Shown here piece after piece: positions 1 to 10,433 of a stretch of DNA of 44,856 nucleotides (its first letter is position 1; every line of letters starts with the position of its first letter). This DNA comes from Amanita rubescens. Lineage: Eukaryota; Basidiomycota; Agaricomycetes; Agaricales; Amanitaceae. Under the pieces are notes generated by a model. The model was not told the origin of the DNA, ran no database searches, and saw only the letters and a list, made by a program, of their open reading frames with translations. The position numbers were made by a program, and so were the translations under genes. Location of the stretch: positions 1-44,856 of the forward strand of contig WION01000430.1 in NCBI GenBank assembly GCA_015039365.1. Reading direction: 5' to 3'.

Positions 1-39
1 CCTCGTTATTCTAGGCTCATCACGCTAATGTTTGCATAG

Positions 40-2636
40 TGTGTTGAAACTCACAAGGAATTCAACCTCGCTCTTGCAGTAAAGCACCAAACGATCACGA
101 ATGGCCTGAAGTATTCACTTGCTACTGGCAATTGGGGCGACCAAAAGAAGTCAATGTCTTCAAAGGCTGGAGTGTCACAAGTATTGAACAGGTACACTTA
201 CGCTTCCACATTATCGCACTTACGACGGTGCAATACACCTTTGGGACGAGAAGGCAAAATAGCCAAACCGCGCCAGCTGCATAATACACACTGGGGAATG
301 GTGTGCCCTGCGGAAACCCAGAAGGACAGGCTTGTGGTCTTGTCAAGAATCTAGCATTAATGGCTTGTATATCGTTGGTTCCTACTCGGCTCCAGTAATT
401 GAGTTCTTGGAAGAGTGGGGCTTGGAATCGCTGGAAGAAAATGCTCATTCGGCAGTTCCATGTACGAAGGTCTTCGTCAATGGCGTTTGGATGGGTGTCC
501 ATCGAGATCCGGCCAACTTGGTTAAAACGATTAAAAAACTGCGCAGAAAGGATGATATTAGTCCAGAAGTGTCAGTTGTCCGTGATATTCGAGAAGGGAG
601 CTACGGTTGTACACGGATGCAGGCCGTGTGTGTCGTCCCCTGTTCATAGTCGAAAACCAATTGGCTCTGCAGAAGAAACACGTGCGTTGGTTGAGCAGTG
701 GCTGTAATGACCGGGAAGAAGCGTTCAAATGGGAGCATCTGGTGAAGGGGGGTATAGTGAATTGCTTGACGCAGAGGAGGAGGAAACAGTTATGATATCT
801 ATGACGCCTGAAGACCTGGAAAACTCTCGTCTACAGCAGAGTGGCGTTGACCCTCATGCAAACGATGGAGACTTCGATCCAGCTGCGCGATTGAAAGCCG
901 GTGTCAATGCGCATACGTGGACGCACTGCGAAATCCACCCAAGCATGATACTGGGTATCTGTGCTAGTATCATTCCATTCCCCGATCATAATCAGGTAAG
1001 ATATGTTGGCAATCATCTGGCGCAATGGAAGTCTAATGCTGCAGCAGTCGCCTCGTAATACGTACCAGTCGCCATGGGCAAACAAGCTATGGGCATATAT
1101 CTGACTAATTTCCTAATTCGCATGGACACGATGGCCAACATCTTGTATTATCCACAAAAACCGCTTGCAACCACCAGATCTATGGAGTATCTCAAGTTCC
1201 GCGAACTTCCTGCTGGGCAGAATGCTATCGTAGCCATTTTATGCTACAGCGGCTATAATCAGGAAGACTCTGTCATCATGAATCAGAGTTCTATAGATCG
1301 CGGTCTATTCCGCAGTATCTACTACAGGAGTTACATGGATTTGGAGAAGAAGAGTGGGTGCAGCAGCTGGAGGAGTTCGAAAAACCCACTCGCGAAACCA
1401 CTCTTCGGATGAAGCACGGAACTTACGACAAATGGAGGATGATGGTCTCATTGCTCCTGGCACGAACGTGACAGGAGAAGATATTATCATCGGGAAGACG
1501 GCACCGATCCCACCAGACAGCGAGGAACTTGGACAGCGTACGAGGACACATACACGCCGTGACGTCTCGACACCGTTGAAGAGCACAGAGAGTGGCATCG
1601 TTGACCAGGTTCTAATAACGACCAATTCAGAAGGTCAGAAGTTTGTGAAAGTCCGGGTACGATCGACCCATTCCACAGATTGGAGATAAATTTGCTTCTC
1701 GGCATGGCCAAAAAGGCACAATAGGAATAACATACCGACAGGAAGATATGCCTTTCACTGCGGAGGGCATTGTACCTGATCTTATCATTAATCCCCATGC
1801 TATTCCGTCCCGGATGACTATCGGTCATCTTGTAGAGTGTCTTTGTCGAAAGTCGCAACGTTGATTGGCAATGAAGGGGACGCAACGCCTTTCACAGATC
1901 TCACAGTGGAGTCTGTGTCTAACTTCTTGCGACAGAAAGGCTACCAGTCCCGAGGGCTCGAGGTTGTATCACGGTCATACAGGCCGTAAACTCCAAGCGC
2001 AGATATACCTAGGTCCAACCTACTATCAGCGCTTGAAGCACATGGTTGATGATAAAATCCACTCTCGTGCGCGAGGCCCTGTTCAGATTTTGACGCGGCA
2101 GCCAGTGGAGGGTAGGAGCCGAGATGGTGGTTTGCGTTTCGGTGAAATGGAGCGAGATTGCATGATATCGCATGGTATTGCCGCTTTCTTGAAAGAACGT
2201 TTGTTCGAGGCGAGCGACGCTTATCGTCTCCATGTTTGCGACATGTAAGTCATCTAGTTGTTCCTTCATCAGGACATGCTAAGCGCCTGGTAGATGTGGT
2301 TTGACGGCTATTGCCAATCTCGTAAGTCATTTATTTGATTTCCGTCTTGCTATCACTTAAGCACCTTAAACCGATGTAGAAAAAGCAAAGTTTTGAAGTA
2401 AGTGATGTTTCATTGAAGTCGAACCGGGGACTAAAACCATAATTGCAGTGCCGCGCTTGCAAGAATAAAACTGCTTGCTCCCAATTATACATTCCTTATG
2501 CTGCGAAGTTATTATTCCAGGTATGTAATTCGTGTCGTCATTTCATTTGGTTGCTAAACCTTTACTATAGGAGCTCCAGAGTATGAATATCGCTGCGCGA
2601 CTTTATACAGTTTCGTCAGGGCGAATTAGGGATTGA
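40..2636 (+). CDS. RPB2: RNA polymerase II second-largest subunit RPB2 (5' end outside window, several frame breaks)
   Basis: This is the catalytic second-largest subunit of nuclear RNA polymerase II. The first bases look like the 3' end of an intron, and coding resumes at about 40. Hallmarks follow in order: WGMVCPAET near 290-315, [31 protein letters not shown] near 1255-1300, the hybrid-binding [13 protein letters not shown] near 1680, and the C-terminal zinc region with two CxxC pairs (DICG and CRAC), ending [13 protein letters not shown]. About ten frame breaks (near 314, 374, 594, 762, 1071, 1357, 1432, 1666, 1844 and 1965) interrupt the reading frame, nearly all single missing bases in short homopolymers, while residues on both sides match RPB2. 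I infer sequencing error, because RPB2 is normally single-copy and essential. The last introns and exons (after about 2230) are intact and include an 18-nt microexon. It is convergent with the PTM1-like gene, 60 bp apart. Confidence 0.95.
2380..2397 (+). other. 18-nt microexon of RPB2
   Basis: The exon between a tag acceptor ending at 2379 and a gtaagt donor starting at 2398 encodes only KKQSFE. Joining it in phase gives the conserved zinc-domain run NLKKQSFECRAC, so the short exon is required to rebuild the protein. Without it both neighbouring introns lack a sensible partner. Confidence 0.75.
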
Positions 2637-2696
2637 GGGGATGGTTGCAAATTAATATAGTAGTACTACGCATGTATATTACAAAAGTTGGAAACA

Positions 2697-5091
2697 TCAG
2701 TCTTCCCGACCACTTACCAAACCTAGACTTTCCTCCCCTTGCCCATTATCCCTACGCGAGCGTTCTGCTCGGCGCTTTTTGGTCTTATTCTCATCTTCAT
2801 CCTCACTTCCCCCATCTTCATCACCAATTTCAAACACGATATCATTTGAAATGGTCTCATGGTCATCGCCTCGTCGACCAACAAGAGTCGCATCATCATC
2901 TTCATCCTCAGGGTGCCCTCTCCCACGGCGTTCGAACGATTCAAGGTCATAATCTTCTACTTCGGCCTCATCTTGGGCTAATTCATCTGATAAGACCAAT
3001 GTGAAGAATCCAAGATAAGTTTATCGCGTTAAGGGCAAGACTGGAGAAGCGACTTATCTTCCGTTGCCCACCGATGGTCTCCAGAGATATAGAATGGCAG
3101 AAAACGCCGCAAGATAAAGTAAGGCCATCCATCCATCTAGTAACCACCACTGAACTTTCCACGATCTTGCCGCGTAGTCTATCAGCAAGTAAGCTACTGG
3201 ACTCCATAGCACATCGTGGGATAATACCTTCTGCGAGCCGTCCGGAGAAAACAAATGATGAAACAACGAAGAAAGCGATAATCACAACAACAACGAGCAG
3301 TAAGATCCGATGTAACTTTGTGAACTTGCTAAGTTTGTAGTGCTGTTTGCGAGACTGTAACTGTGCGATAGTGGCTGTATTTCATATTAGAAAGGGCTAT
3401 CCTTATGCTGGTTGCGGGACTAACCGTTTAATGCATACATAATCCATAGTAAGAATCCGCTCAGGGTGAAGGCCAAAGGAACGATGAATAATAGAAGGAT
3501 TATGCCTGAGGTCGACCGTATTTCCAATTCGACAATGCCAATAGAATACAGTACTGGGGACGGTTAAGTTTTCCAACCCCATATTGGCTAGACTTACTTC
3601 CAAAGACGAAATGCGCTGCGGCCAACACCTTGCACCTAATCATTGTCCTCCCTAACGTTTCCCTGACAACACTGAGCCCAAGAGAGACAACGAGGAGCAT
3701 GAAGAAGGACATAGAATTACGACCTGCGTCGAGTACTGCCACTGGGAAAGAATGAGGGTAAACTAGCAAGACAACGGCACGTTCGAAAACATACCGACGA
3801 TCAAAAACACGGTCGAAGCTGTTGACTTGCCATGAGCGTTGAGGTATCGATAGTAGGCTGCAGAAAGATAAATAGAATACTATGCAGGAGCAAACGGAAC
3901 GGACCCCAGTTGGCAACCATTTCTATAAGTACTAAGCCAACTAGACCTGATAAATAATACTTCGATAGAGTCAGTATACCAACAATATATACACGATTGA
4001 GCTTGACGCACCTGAATGGGCAGAAGCTCGTGTACGTGCTTGTAACAAAGCCAACCCCAGAGACACGCCAATACTGCGTAGAAAAGGAACATCATGAAGT
4101 AAAACTGGAAACGAAATGTACGTCATGGCATAGAGAAATACTTGAGATGGACATACGTTAACTTTGGGATAATCCGTGGCCGGCAATTTTCCATCAAAGG
4201 CGTTACGAAACATTACGGTGCCCTTGTAGGTCGCGTGAAGAGCGTCCCTCCGTACAGTAGGGGATTGCAGAGTGACGGGAACAACAGCTGGTCGAGGATA
4301 CTGAATATTGTGGCATTAATGAACATCGTGATCCACATACCAACGCAGTAATAACCCGTCTTTCAACAATGTAATGAATTGACTCCGTATAATGGTGTGG
4401 ACTTTGAGGGCTGATGTTCGATGATTGACGACGGGACAGCGTACGATCTGGAGTTGATGAAAGGCCTCGTCTCCAAGGCGATGCGCGCTCGCTGGGAGGC
4501 GATGTTGGACTACCTGCCGCATTGTGCTGTAGATCTACAGCAGTCGTATTGGACTCGACGCTTTTATCGGGGAGCACTACCCTTGCAGACCAGAAACTAG
4601 TGTTACTTATTGATTTGCCTTCGGGTAGGTCGATTATGAATTGACCGAGCTGCGCCTGGGTACAGTGACCAGCTGCCATTACGCTGGTTGTGCAGACATA
4701 AGTTTTCTGCTATGTGTTAACTGAGGCTACTCTTGTTGCAACATCCAAGCAACTCACGGGTAAATAGTCCGCGTTGGGGTCAATAACTTTCCCAAGATAG
4801 CCCGAGTCTGCCCATTCATATATCACCATTGCCACCTGGCCCTGCGATTCAGGCTCAAAGGTTACTACGTGCGAATGAGCTTGAATTAATGTTGAGAGGT
4901 GCTTGGTATTACCGTTAATGTAAGTGGAGGTACCACTCCACATTCCACTACATATTTGACGCGAGTAATCTGCAAAGAGAATTAGTCTCACTGTATGTCC
5001 TATGAAACGACGTACCTGTGTCTACTATTGGAGCCTCATAGGCAAGAGTAAGGCAGGCCAAAAAGCCGAGGAGGACAAGCCTGCCCAGCAT
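2697..5091 (-). CDS. PTM1-like lung seven-transmembrane (GOST family) protein
   Basis: Predicted Golgi/endosomal GOLD-domain seven-transmembrane protein of the PTM1/GPR107 family. The start at 5091 opens a signal peptide (MLGRLVLLGFLACLTLAYEA). A luminal domain follows (QICSGMW, QVAMVIYEWADSGYLGK, GHCTQAQLGQFIIDLP), then FRNAFDGKLPATDYPKVN, transmembrane segments (CLWGWLCYKHVHELLPIQ, YYLSGLVGL, FFMLLVVSLGLSVVRETLG) and an acidic cytosolic tail (DELAQDEAEVEDYDLESFE). Introns 4970..5015 and several downstream ones are GT-AG and in phase. Two oddities: near 4360 the conserved VEKTGYYCVG needs one extra A, and the last intron seems to begin ATAAGT rather than GTAAGT near 3055, possibly a base error. 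It is divergent from SNX4 with 92 bp between starts. The precise cargo role is unknown. Confidence 0.87.
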
Positions 5092-5183
5092 AGAACTTGA
5101 AGGTGTGGCAGAAAGATTGTTTACACTTGTATGATCAACGACTGTGCCGTTACTACGCTTCGAGTTTGTCTCATTCTTAACGC

Positions 5184-7005
5184 ATGCTTGGCGACGAGGA
5201 AGACGTCTTTGACAGCGTAACATGGGAATCACCTCCCCAGCATAGATATGAAGCACAACATCATTTGTCTTCTGGTCCTGGTTTCAAGCAGAGCACCGCT
5301 GAGCATGAGGACCCGCTTCACCCCAAATGGGAAGGTTACCTAGTTCCTTCTGTCAAGGATCCCGTCAAAGAATTAGCGGAGACGAAAGACGCATACGTCT
5401 CGTATTTAGTCTCTGCCAAGGTAAAGCGAAGAACTATCAGTGTTGCTGTGATAAGCCTGACAATATCTCAAGACTAATCTCCCTATATTCTCTGAACCCA
5501 ATCCATCGGCTCGACGGCGTTTCCAGGACTTTGTTTTCCTTCGCGAACACCTTTCCAGAGATTTTCCGGCATGCGTCGTACCAGCCTTACCGGACAAGCA
5601 TCGACTAGGTTTGTTGGGAGTGCTGTGAATATTTGGGTCGGTAATGACTCGAGCATGCAGAATATATTACTGGAGACAGATTTAGTCCCGAATTCATGGA
5701 GCGTCGACGACTCGAGTGAGCAGTTTCTTCCTTCTTCTCGTGTTGCTGAACAACGTGAATAGACTCCATCGATTTTTACAGAGACTAGCACGACATCCAA
5801 CTCTCCAACGTAGCACTCTTGTTCGAGCATTCTTCGAGTCTAAAGAATGGGTAAGACAACGCGTTTTACATCAATACTGCTGTCCAGACTTTCATCTGGT
5901 AGAATGTTGTTATGCACCAACACATTGCGCACCCTCCCGGACAAGAGCCATCCCCGAATATTCTTGAAAACATATCGACACCCTACTTAATGCGTTTTCT
6001 CGTGTGAAGAAACCAGACGAACGGTTCTTAGTCATGCGAGAAGACGTCGACAAATTCGAGGAGGGTCTGAATGCCTCAGAGCGACTCTTTAATCGGATTA
6101 GAAACCGTACAAGTGGTAAGTTGATTTAACTCTCTCCCTATCTTTTTCTCTGCGCCGAAAATCTGAGACTAAATGAGATGGTAATCCTGCTGGATCTGCT
6201 GAAGACTTTACGGCCGATTACCATGATCTAGCAGTGGCTGTACAAGGCTTAGGTTTTCTGGAGTCTGGGATCACGGAGCCCCTTAATCAGTTCTCCAATA
6301 CACTGCTCGAGTTTTCCGCTTTGCTAAGACATCAAGTAAGTCCATGACCCAAGAAAGATTCACCATTCTCATGAAGAGATATAGACACAAACGACAACAG
6401 ATCCTCTACTCATTCACCTCCATTCACTTCTCACATATTCACATGCCAATCGGGCGGTACTCAGATTACGTGACCAAAAACAACTTGATTTTGAGGAGCT
6501 TTCCAAGTACCTATCTAATGTAACAACAGAGCGAGATAGGCTCTCAGCTGTGATTCATGGACATGCAGGAAGTACAGGCCTCGGTCTTGGCGCATATCTC
6601 AGGGATCGAGTAGATGCTATCCGGGGCGCTGACGATGACAGGCATCGCGTAGAAAAAATGCGCAAGATGGACATTAAAATCAAGGAGGGTAAGTCACTTT
6701 GTACTTTCTATCCTTCATTAGCTGATCGTCAACCCTAAACAGCTCCAAGACGCCGTCACGACAGCTCACGAAACATCTGATGCCTTTAGTGATGAAACTT
6801 TACGAGAACAGGCTATCTTTCAGTACGCCAAGGAAGCCGAAATGAAAGAACTGCTTGCAAATCTTGCAAATGGTCAAATTGAATTTTACAAAGCAGTCAG
6901 TGCTCCTTCCCTCCCTATGACTACGATTTACTCATCGATCTCAAGGCCATGGAAGAATGGGAGAGAATCATACCCATCATTCAACGGATACGCGTGGACG
7001 TTTGA
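5184..7005 (+). CDS. SNX4: Sorting nexin SNX4/Atg24-type, PX-BAR protein
   Basis: Endosomal sorting nexin that retrieves cargo from early endosomes and supports selective autophagy. The start MLGDEEDVFDSVTW at 5184 is followed by the PX domain: KELAETKDAYVSYLVSAK, then (after an intron) RRRFQDFVFLREHL with the phosphoinositide-binding Arg, ACVVPALPDKHRLG and ITGDRFSPEFMERRR. The BAR half contains FLESGITEPLNQFSNTLLEF, RLRDQKQLDFEELSKYL and the C-terminal WERIIPIIQRIRVDV. At least six short GT-AG introns rebuild in phase. One break near 5977 (ATATCGACACC where ATATCGGACACC is expected) shifts the frame, again a lost G in a GG run. It is convergent with REV7, 80 bp apart. Confidence 0.93.
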
Positions 7006-7085
7006 GTGTGTATATATGTTGTTCTTAGCACTTGTGTATTATCAAATAACGTACCAACCTTTATATTTTCAATAAACCCGAGAAC

Positions 7086-8135
7086 TTAAGATTTTTCTGC
7101 GCCCTTCACTTCCTGAACCCTTTCTCGTTCTAGCTTAACGTCCGACTCCTGGATAGCAAGCGACAGCTAAAGATATGTTACAGACTACTTTGGTCCCTTT
7201 TTTGACTGGAGACATACGTTAATTATGCCAGTGTTCACAGCTCGTACCATGTGCAACTCTGCTTTGTCAGATGCACCTAGAGTCGTATGTTGCGCATCTG
7301 CTGGGATCCACGGTGGCGGTTCCTATTGTTCATGAGCGATAACAGAGAATTTGTAAATCGCTTTACAGACCTTATCTGCGCTCACGCTGGGGGCCTTGTT
7401 GTCTTTAAGCTCAAGAACTATTGCAAATGATGCATCGTCTTAACCCTTGTCAGACAAAGCACGACAGAATTCGTGGGATGAATGTTACCGCCGAGGCCTA
7501 AAAGTCCAAGAACCGATTCCATCATGCTGAGCTTTACAAGGAAGGACCTGAAGTATAGTCCAAGAGAGGCGGTCGACATGGCATTCTCGACGCTTGGTTG
7601 GGCCATGCTGAGTCGCGCAAATGAACATCAATTTGAACTAATCGTACCTCGTATCTTTATCGAACGCCTCTACTTGAATCATATTTTCGATGGAAAATAT
7701 GAAGCGCTCCAAAGCGACATGATCCTTATCCTTGATGACGACAACAACTTTACTGACTGTTCCCTTAAGCAGATAATGTTGGACCGTTAAGTGTGGGGAT
7801 GTACACTAAGCGTACCAAAGTGATCTCTTCCCCTGCGGCTTTGACGGCTCCGGAGATATATTCATTCAAGGCAGGATGACGTGACTGAAAAACAGGTGTG
7901 TTGTACTTCTTGCGACGCACGAAAAGCTCGGCAGGATACACCTGGCGCACATATAGGATATTGTGGATGGCGACCTCGACTGAAGTTGATTAACAACGAT
8001 TCATTCAAAGTTAGCATGAATACGTACTGAACTCGACAATGGCATGTATGGTCTCTGGAATGGGGAAGTTATCAGCAGTAGCGACGCTATAATGTGCGGC
8101 TTACGGTTGTAGGTCAGAGATTTGTTTCCAGACAT
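7086..8135 (-). CDS. REV7: REV7/MAD2L2-like HORMA protein (DNA polymerase zeta accessory subunit)
   Basis: HORMA-domain subunit of translesion polymerase zeta, which bridges Rev3 and Rev1. The start at 8135 ([10 protein letters not shown]) leads into the HORMA core: [40 protein letters not shown] (the family YPxxxFxxRKKYxxPV signature), [34 protein letters not shown] and a C-terminal seat-belt part ([47 protein letters not shown]). Seven or so short GT-AG introns join in phase, with no frame breaks. The tail after the HORMA domain ([21 protein letters not shown]) is charged. The 126-bp gap to the divergent beta-lactamase-like gene must hold both promoters. Confidence 0.9.
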
Positions 8136-8261
8136 GTCATTGGACTAGAATAGCCTGCAGTCTACTTCTGGCATAACGAGTTACGAATCGTCACCGGCCC
8201 GGTTGAACTGCGGCCATGTCAAGTTCATGAACGGCACCGCCTTAGTACACGACGTTCTATA

Positions 8262-10285
8262 ATGGCAGAGAAAGGCGCCCTGTTGGGTGCGGAACGCTCC
8301 GCACGAAGATTGCCTCTTCTTTCGATAAGAGTGTGCCTTGCTTTTGGCGCGCTTCTCATCGTACTGTGGTACGATCACAGGCGGAAGGCCAGGTCCGCAT
8401 CCCACGCCGCATACAATCTATGCCAGCCTCCAAAACCTAATTTACTTGGACTATACCCCCCACCGGCAAATGATCAGGAATTATTTTTCCCGTCTCAAAC
8501 CCTTCACCAGTATCTCTCTCTGCACACAAGCAATACAAATATCGACAGTCTTGCCGTCGCTGTAGTGACGCCAGCTGGTGCTATATTTGAACATGGATAT
8601 GGTTCATTGCGCGCCAACGAGACGGATCCAAATAGACGAGGAGAAGTCAATCGGGATTCCATCTATCGTATTGCTAGTATAACAAAGGTCTTTACTGTTC
8701 TGGAAACTCTTATTCTGCGTGAGCGCGGTGCTCTAAATTGGCAAGTCAAATGCTGTCCTCGAATCACGATGAGTTAATTCTGTACTAGGGATGACCCAGT
8801 GGAAAAGCACCTGCCAAATGTTACATATCCTTCCTACGGCTGGTCTGAATATTTGAATGGAATGGAACATAAAGTTGTAGATTCTCGTCCTCACATTACA
8901 TTACGCCAGCTGGCGAGTCACTTGTCAGGTATGTTCTCATCATCACCGTAACGTTATGACAGCCTGAATCTCGATCCAGGCATAGGAAGAGACTATCCCC
9001 CAATTGATATTGACAATTGGCCCGATAAGAACTCGTGGGCGGCAAATCAGTCTTTTGGCGCGGTACCGAAGAGAAGCTATGATACTCTTCTACGGTCTGT
9101 CGCCAAATATCCTCTCATCAACGAACCCTATCTGTTCCCGATATATTCCAACTCAGGCTTTGATCTGCTGGGACTAGCAAATGTTGCAGCGAATCGCAAA
9201 GCTAGTGACAGCCCAGACATTGAACCTGACTCACACCGAGAACTTGTCCAGAGGGATATTTTCGATCCGATTGGACTGGAAAGCAGCTTCTATAGGATAC
9301 CTTCCGATTCGAGCCATATAGCAGTACCCTCGCGAGATGCAGACTGGGCTGTACGTTGTAAAGTATCTATAGTTTCGTCTGTCCTCATTCAATATATCCA
9401 GGACTATGTATTCGATGACTCGGATGACCCTGCCGGCGGGCAGTTTAGCTCTCTTGCTGACCTCGTTAAAGTCATGAGAACGTTTCTATCACCAACGGCG
9501 GAGGGAGGCGTTATTCCACAGCACGTCTTGCGCGAATGGTTACGACCGCTACACACTTGGCAATCTTGGGTCGGCACATTTGAATCATCTGGTGCGCCAT
9601 GGGAGATTCTAAAGGCTGGAGACGGTCGGCTGTACACGAAAGGTCGTTTTTCTTGATCTTGAATTGCCTTTTTTTGTGTTGAGAAATACTGCAGGGGGCA
9701 GCCTTCCTGGTTATCAATCCGAGTTTGCCATTCACCAAGAACTGTCATTTGGAGTTATTGTCCTGTCGACGGGTACCTTTATTGATACTTCCACCATCGT
9801 TCAGGAGATAGCGTCTTTGTACCAACCTGCGTTTGAGAGCATTCTAAGACGCTACATGTTTGAACTGTACGAGGGAACATGGGTGACGAGTAGGAAAGGC
9901 GAAATTGCAGTTGTGAAGGTGATTGCCGGAGCCTTGTCTCTAACTCGCCTCTATGTTCGTGGTGTGGATATTCTGGCTCTCGTACGGAGCACGGAGATTG
10001 ACCCTGCCAAGAAGTCTGAACCTGTGACTCTGTGGAGCACAGGGCGTTTTGGCGAGTTTCGGTAAGTTATTGTTTTTTTCTTGTGTTCCTCACAGTTGTA
10101 CATTGTCCTTCAGACTAGCGTTTGGTCGAAAGGAGCTTAATCGGAACCCCCTCATGGGATGTATGCCGTATTGGATTAGCATTGACGGAGGGTATAACAG
10201 TCGTGGGGCACCTATTGATTTGATCTATTGGGATGGAGATATTTTAGCATACCCTTCAGCTGGAGTCAGATTCCAGAGAGCGTGA
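8262..10285 (+). CDS. Membrane-anchored serine beta-lactamase-like / transpeptidase-fold hydrolase
   Basis: A secreted or membrane-anchored member of the class C beta-lactamase/penicillin-binding fold. In fungi such proteins act as esterases, amidases or peptidases rather than antibiotic-resistance enzymes; the substrate is unknown. After a basic N-terminus there is one transmembrane segment (VCLAFGALLIVLWY), then VTPAGAIFEHGYGSL and the catalytic SxxK in ASITKVF. The YxN motif is YSNSGFD (about 9146) and the third motif is TKGGSLPG, formed across an intron at 9642-9693. A C-terminal beta-rich domain ends PIDLIYWDGDILAYPSAG. Five introns join in phase; the first, 8741..8788, starts GC. All three active-site motifs are present, so the enzyme looks functional. 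Confidence 0.88.
8741..8788 (+). other. GC-AG intron in the beta-lactamase-like gene
   Basis: The only junction that keeps the frame (NW then DDPVEKH) uses gcaagt as donor and ctag as acceptor, a 48-bp intron. GC donors are a known minor class; here the rest of the donor matches the consensus. Confidence 0.8.
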
Positions 10286-10433
10286 CATACACTTGTAAGA
10301 TTAGAATTAATTGTACTTGTAATCTAACATTTGCTACAAATCTATGATTATGCATCCAGTCCGCAGGTAATTTATATGCTTGGACATAATCTAGAGATAC
10401 GGATCAGTGAGTGTCGTGAATCAGAGAGCCCAC

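Noticed and set aside
40..2636. RPB2 as a true pseudogene
   Set aside because: Amino-acid conservation is intact between breaks, splice sites are intact, and breaks sit in homopolymers and recur in other essential genes; error is the simpler reading, though not proven.
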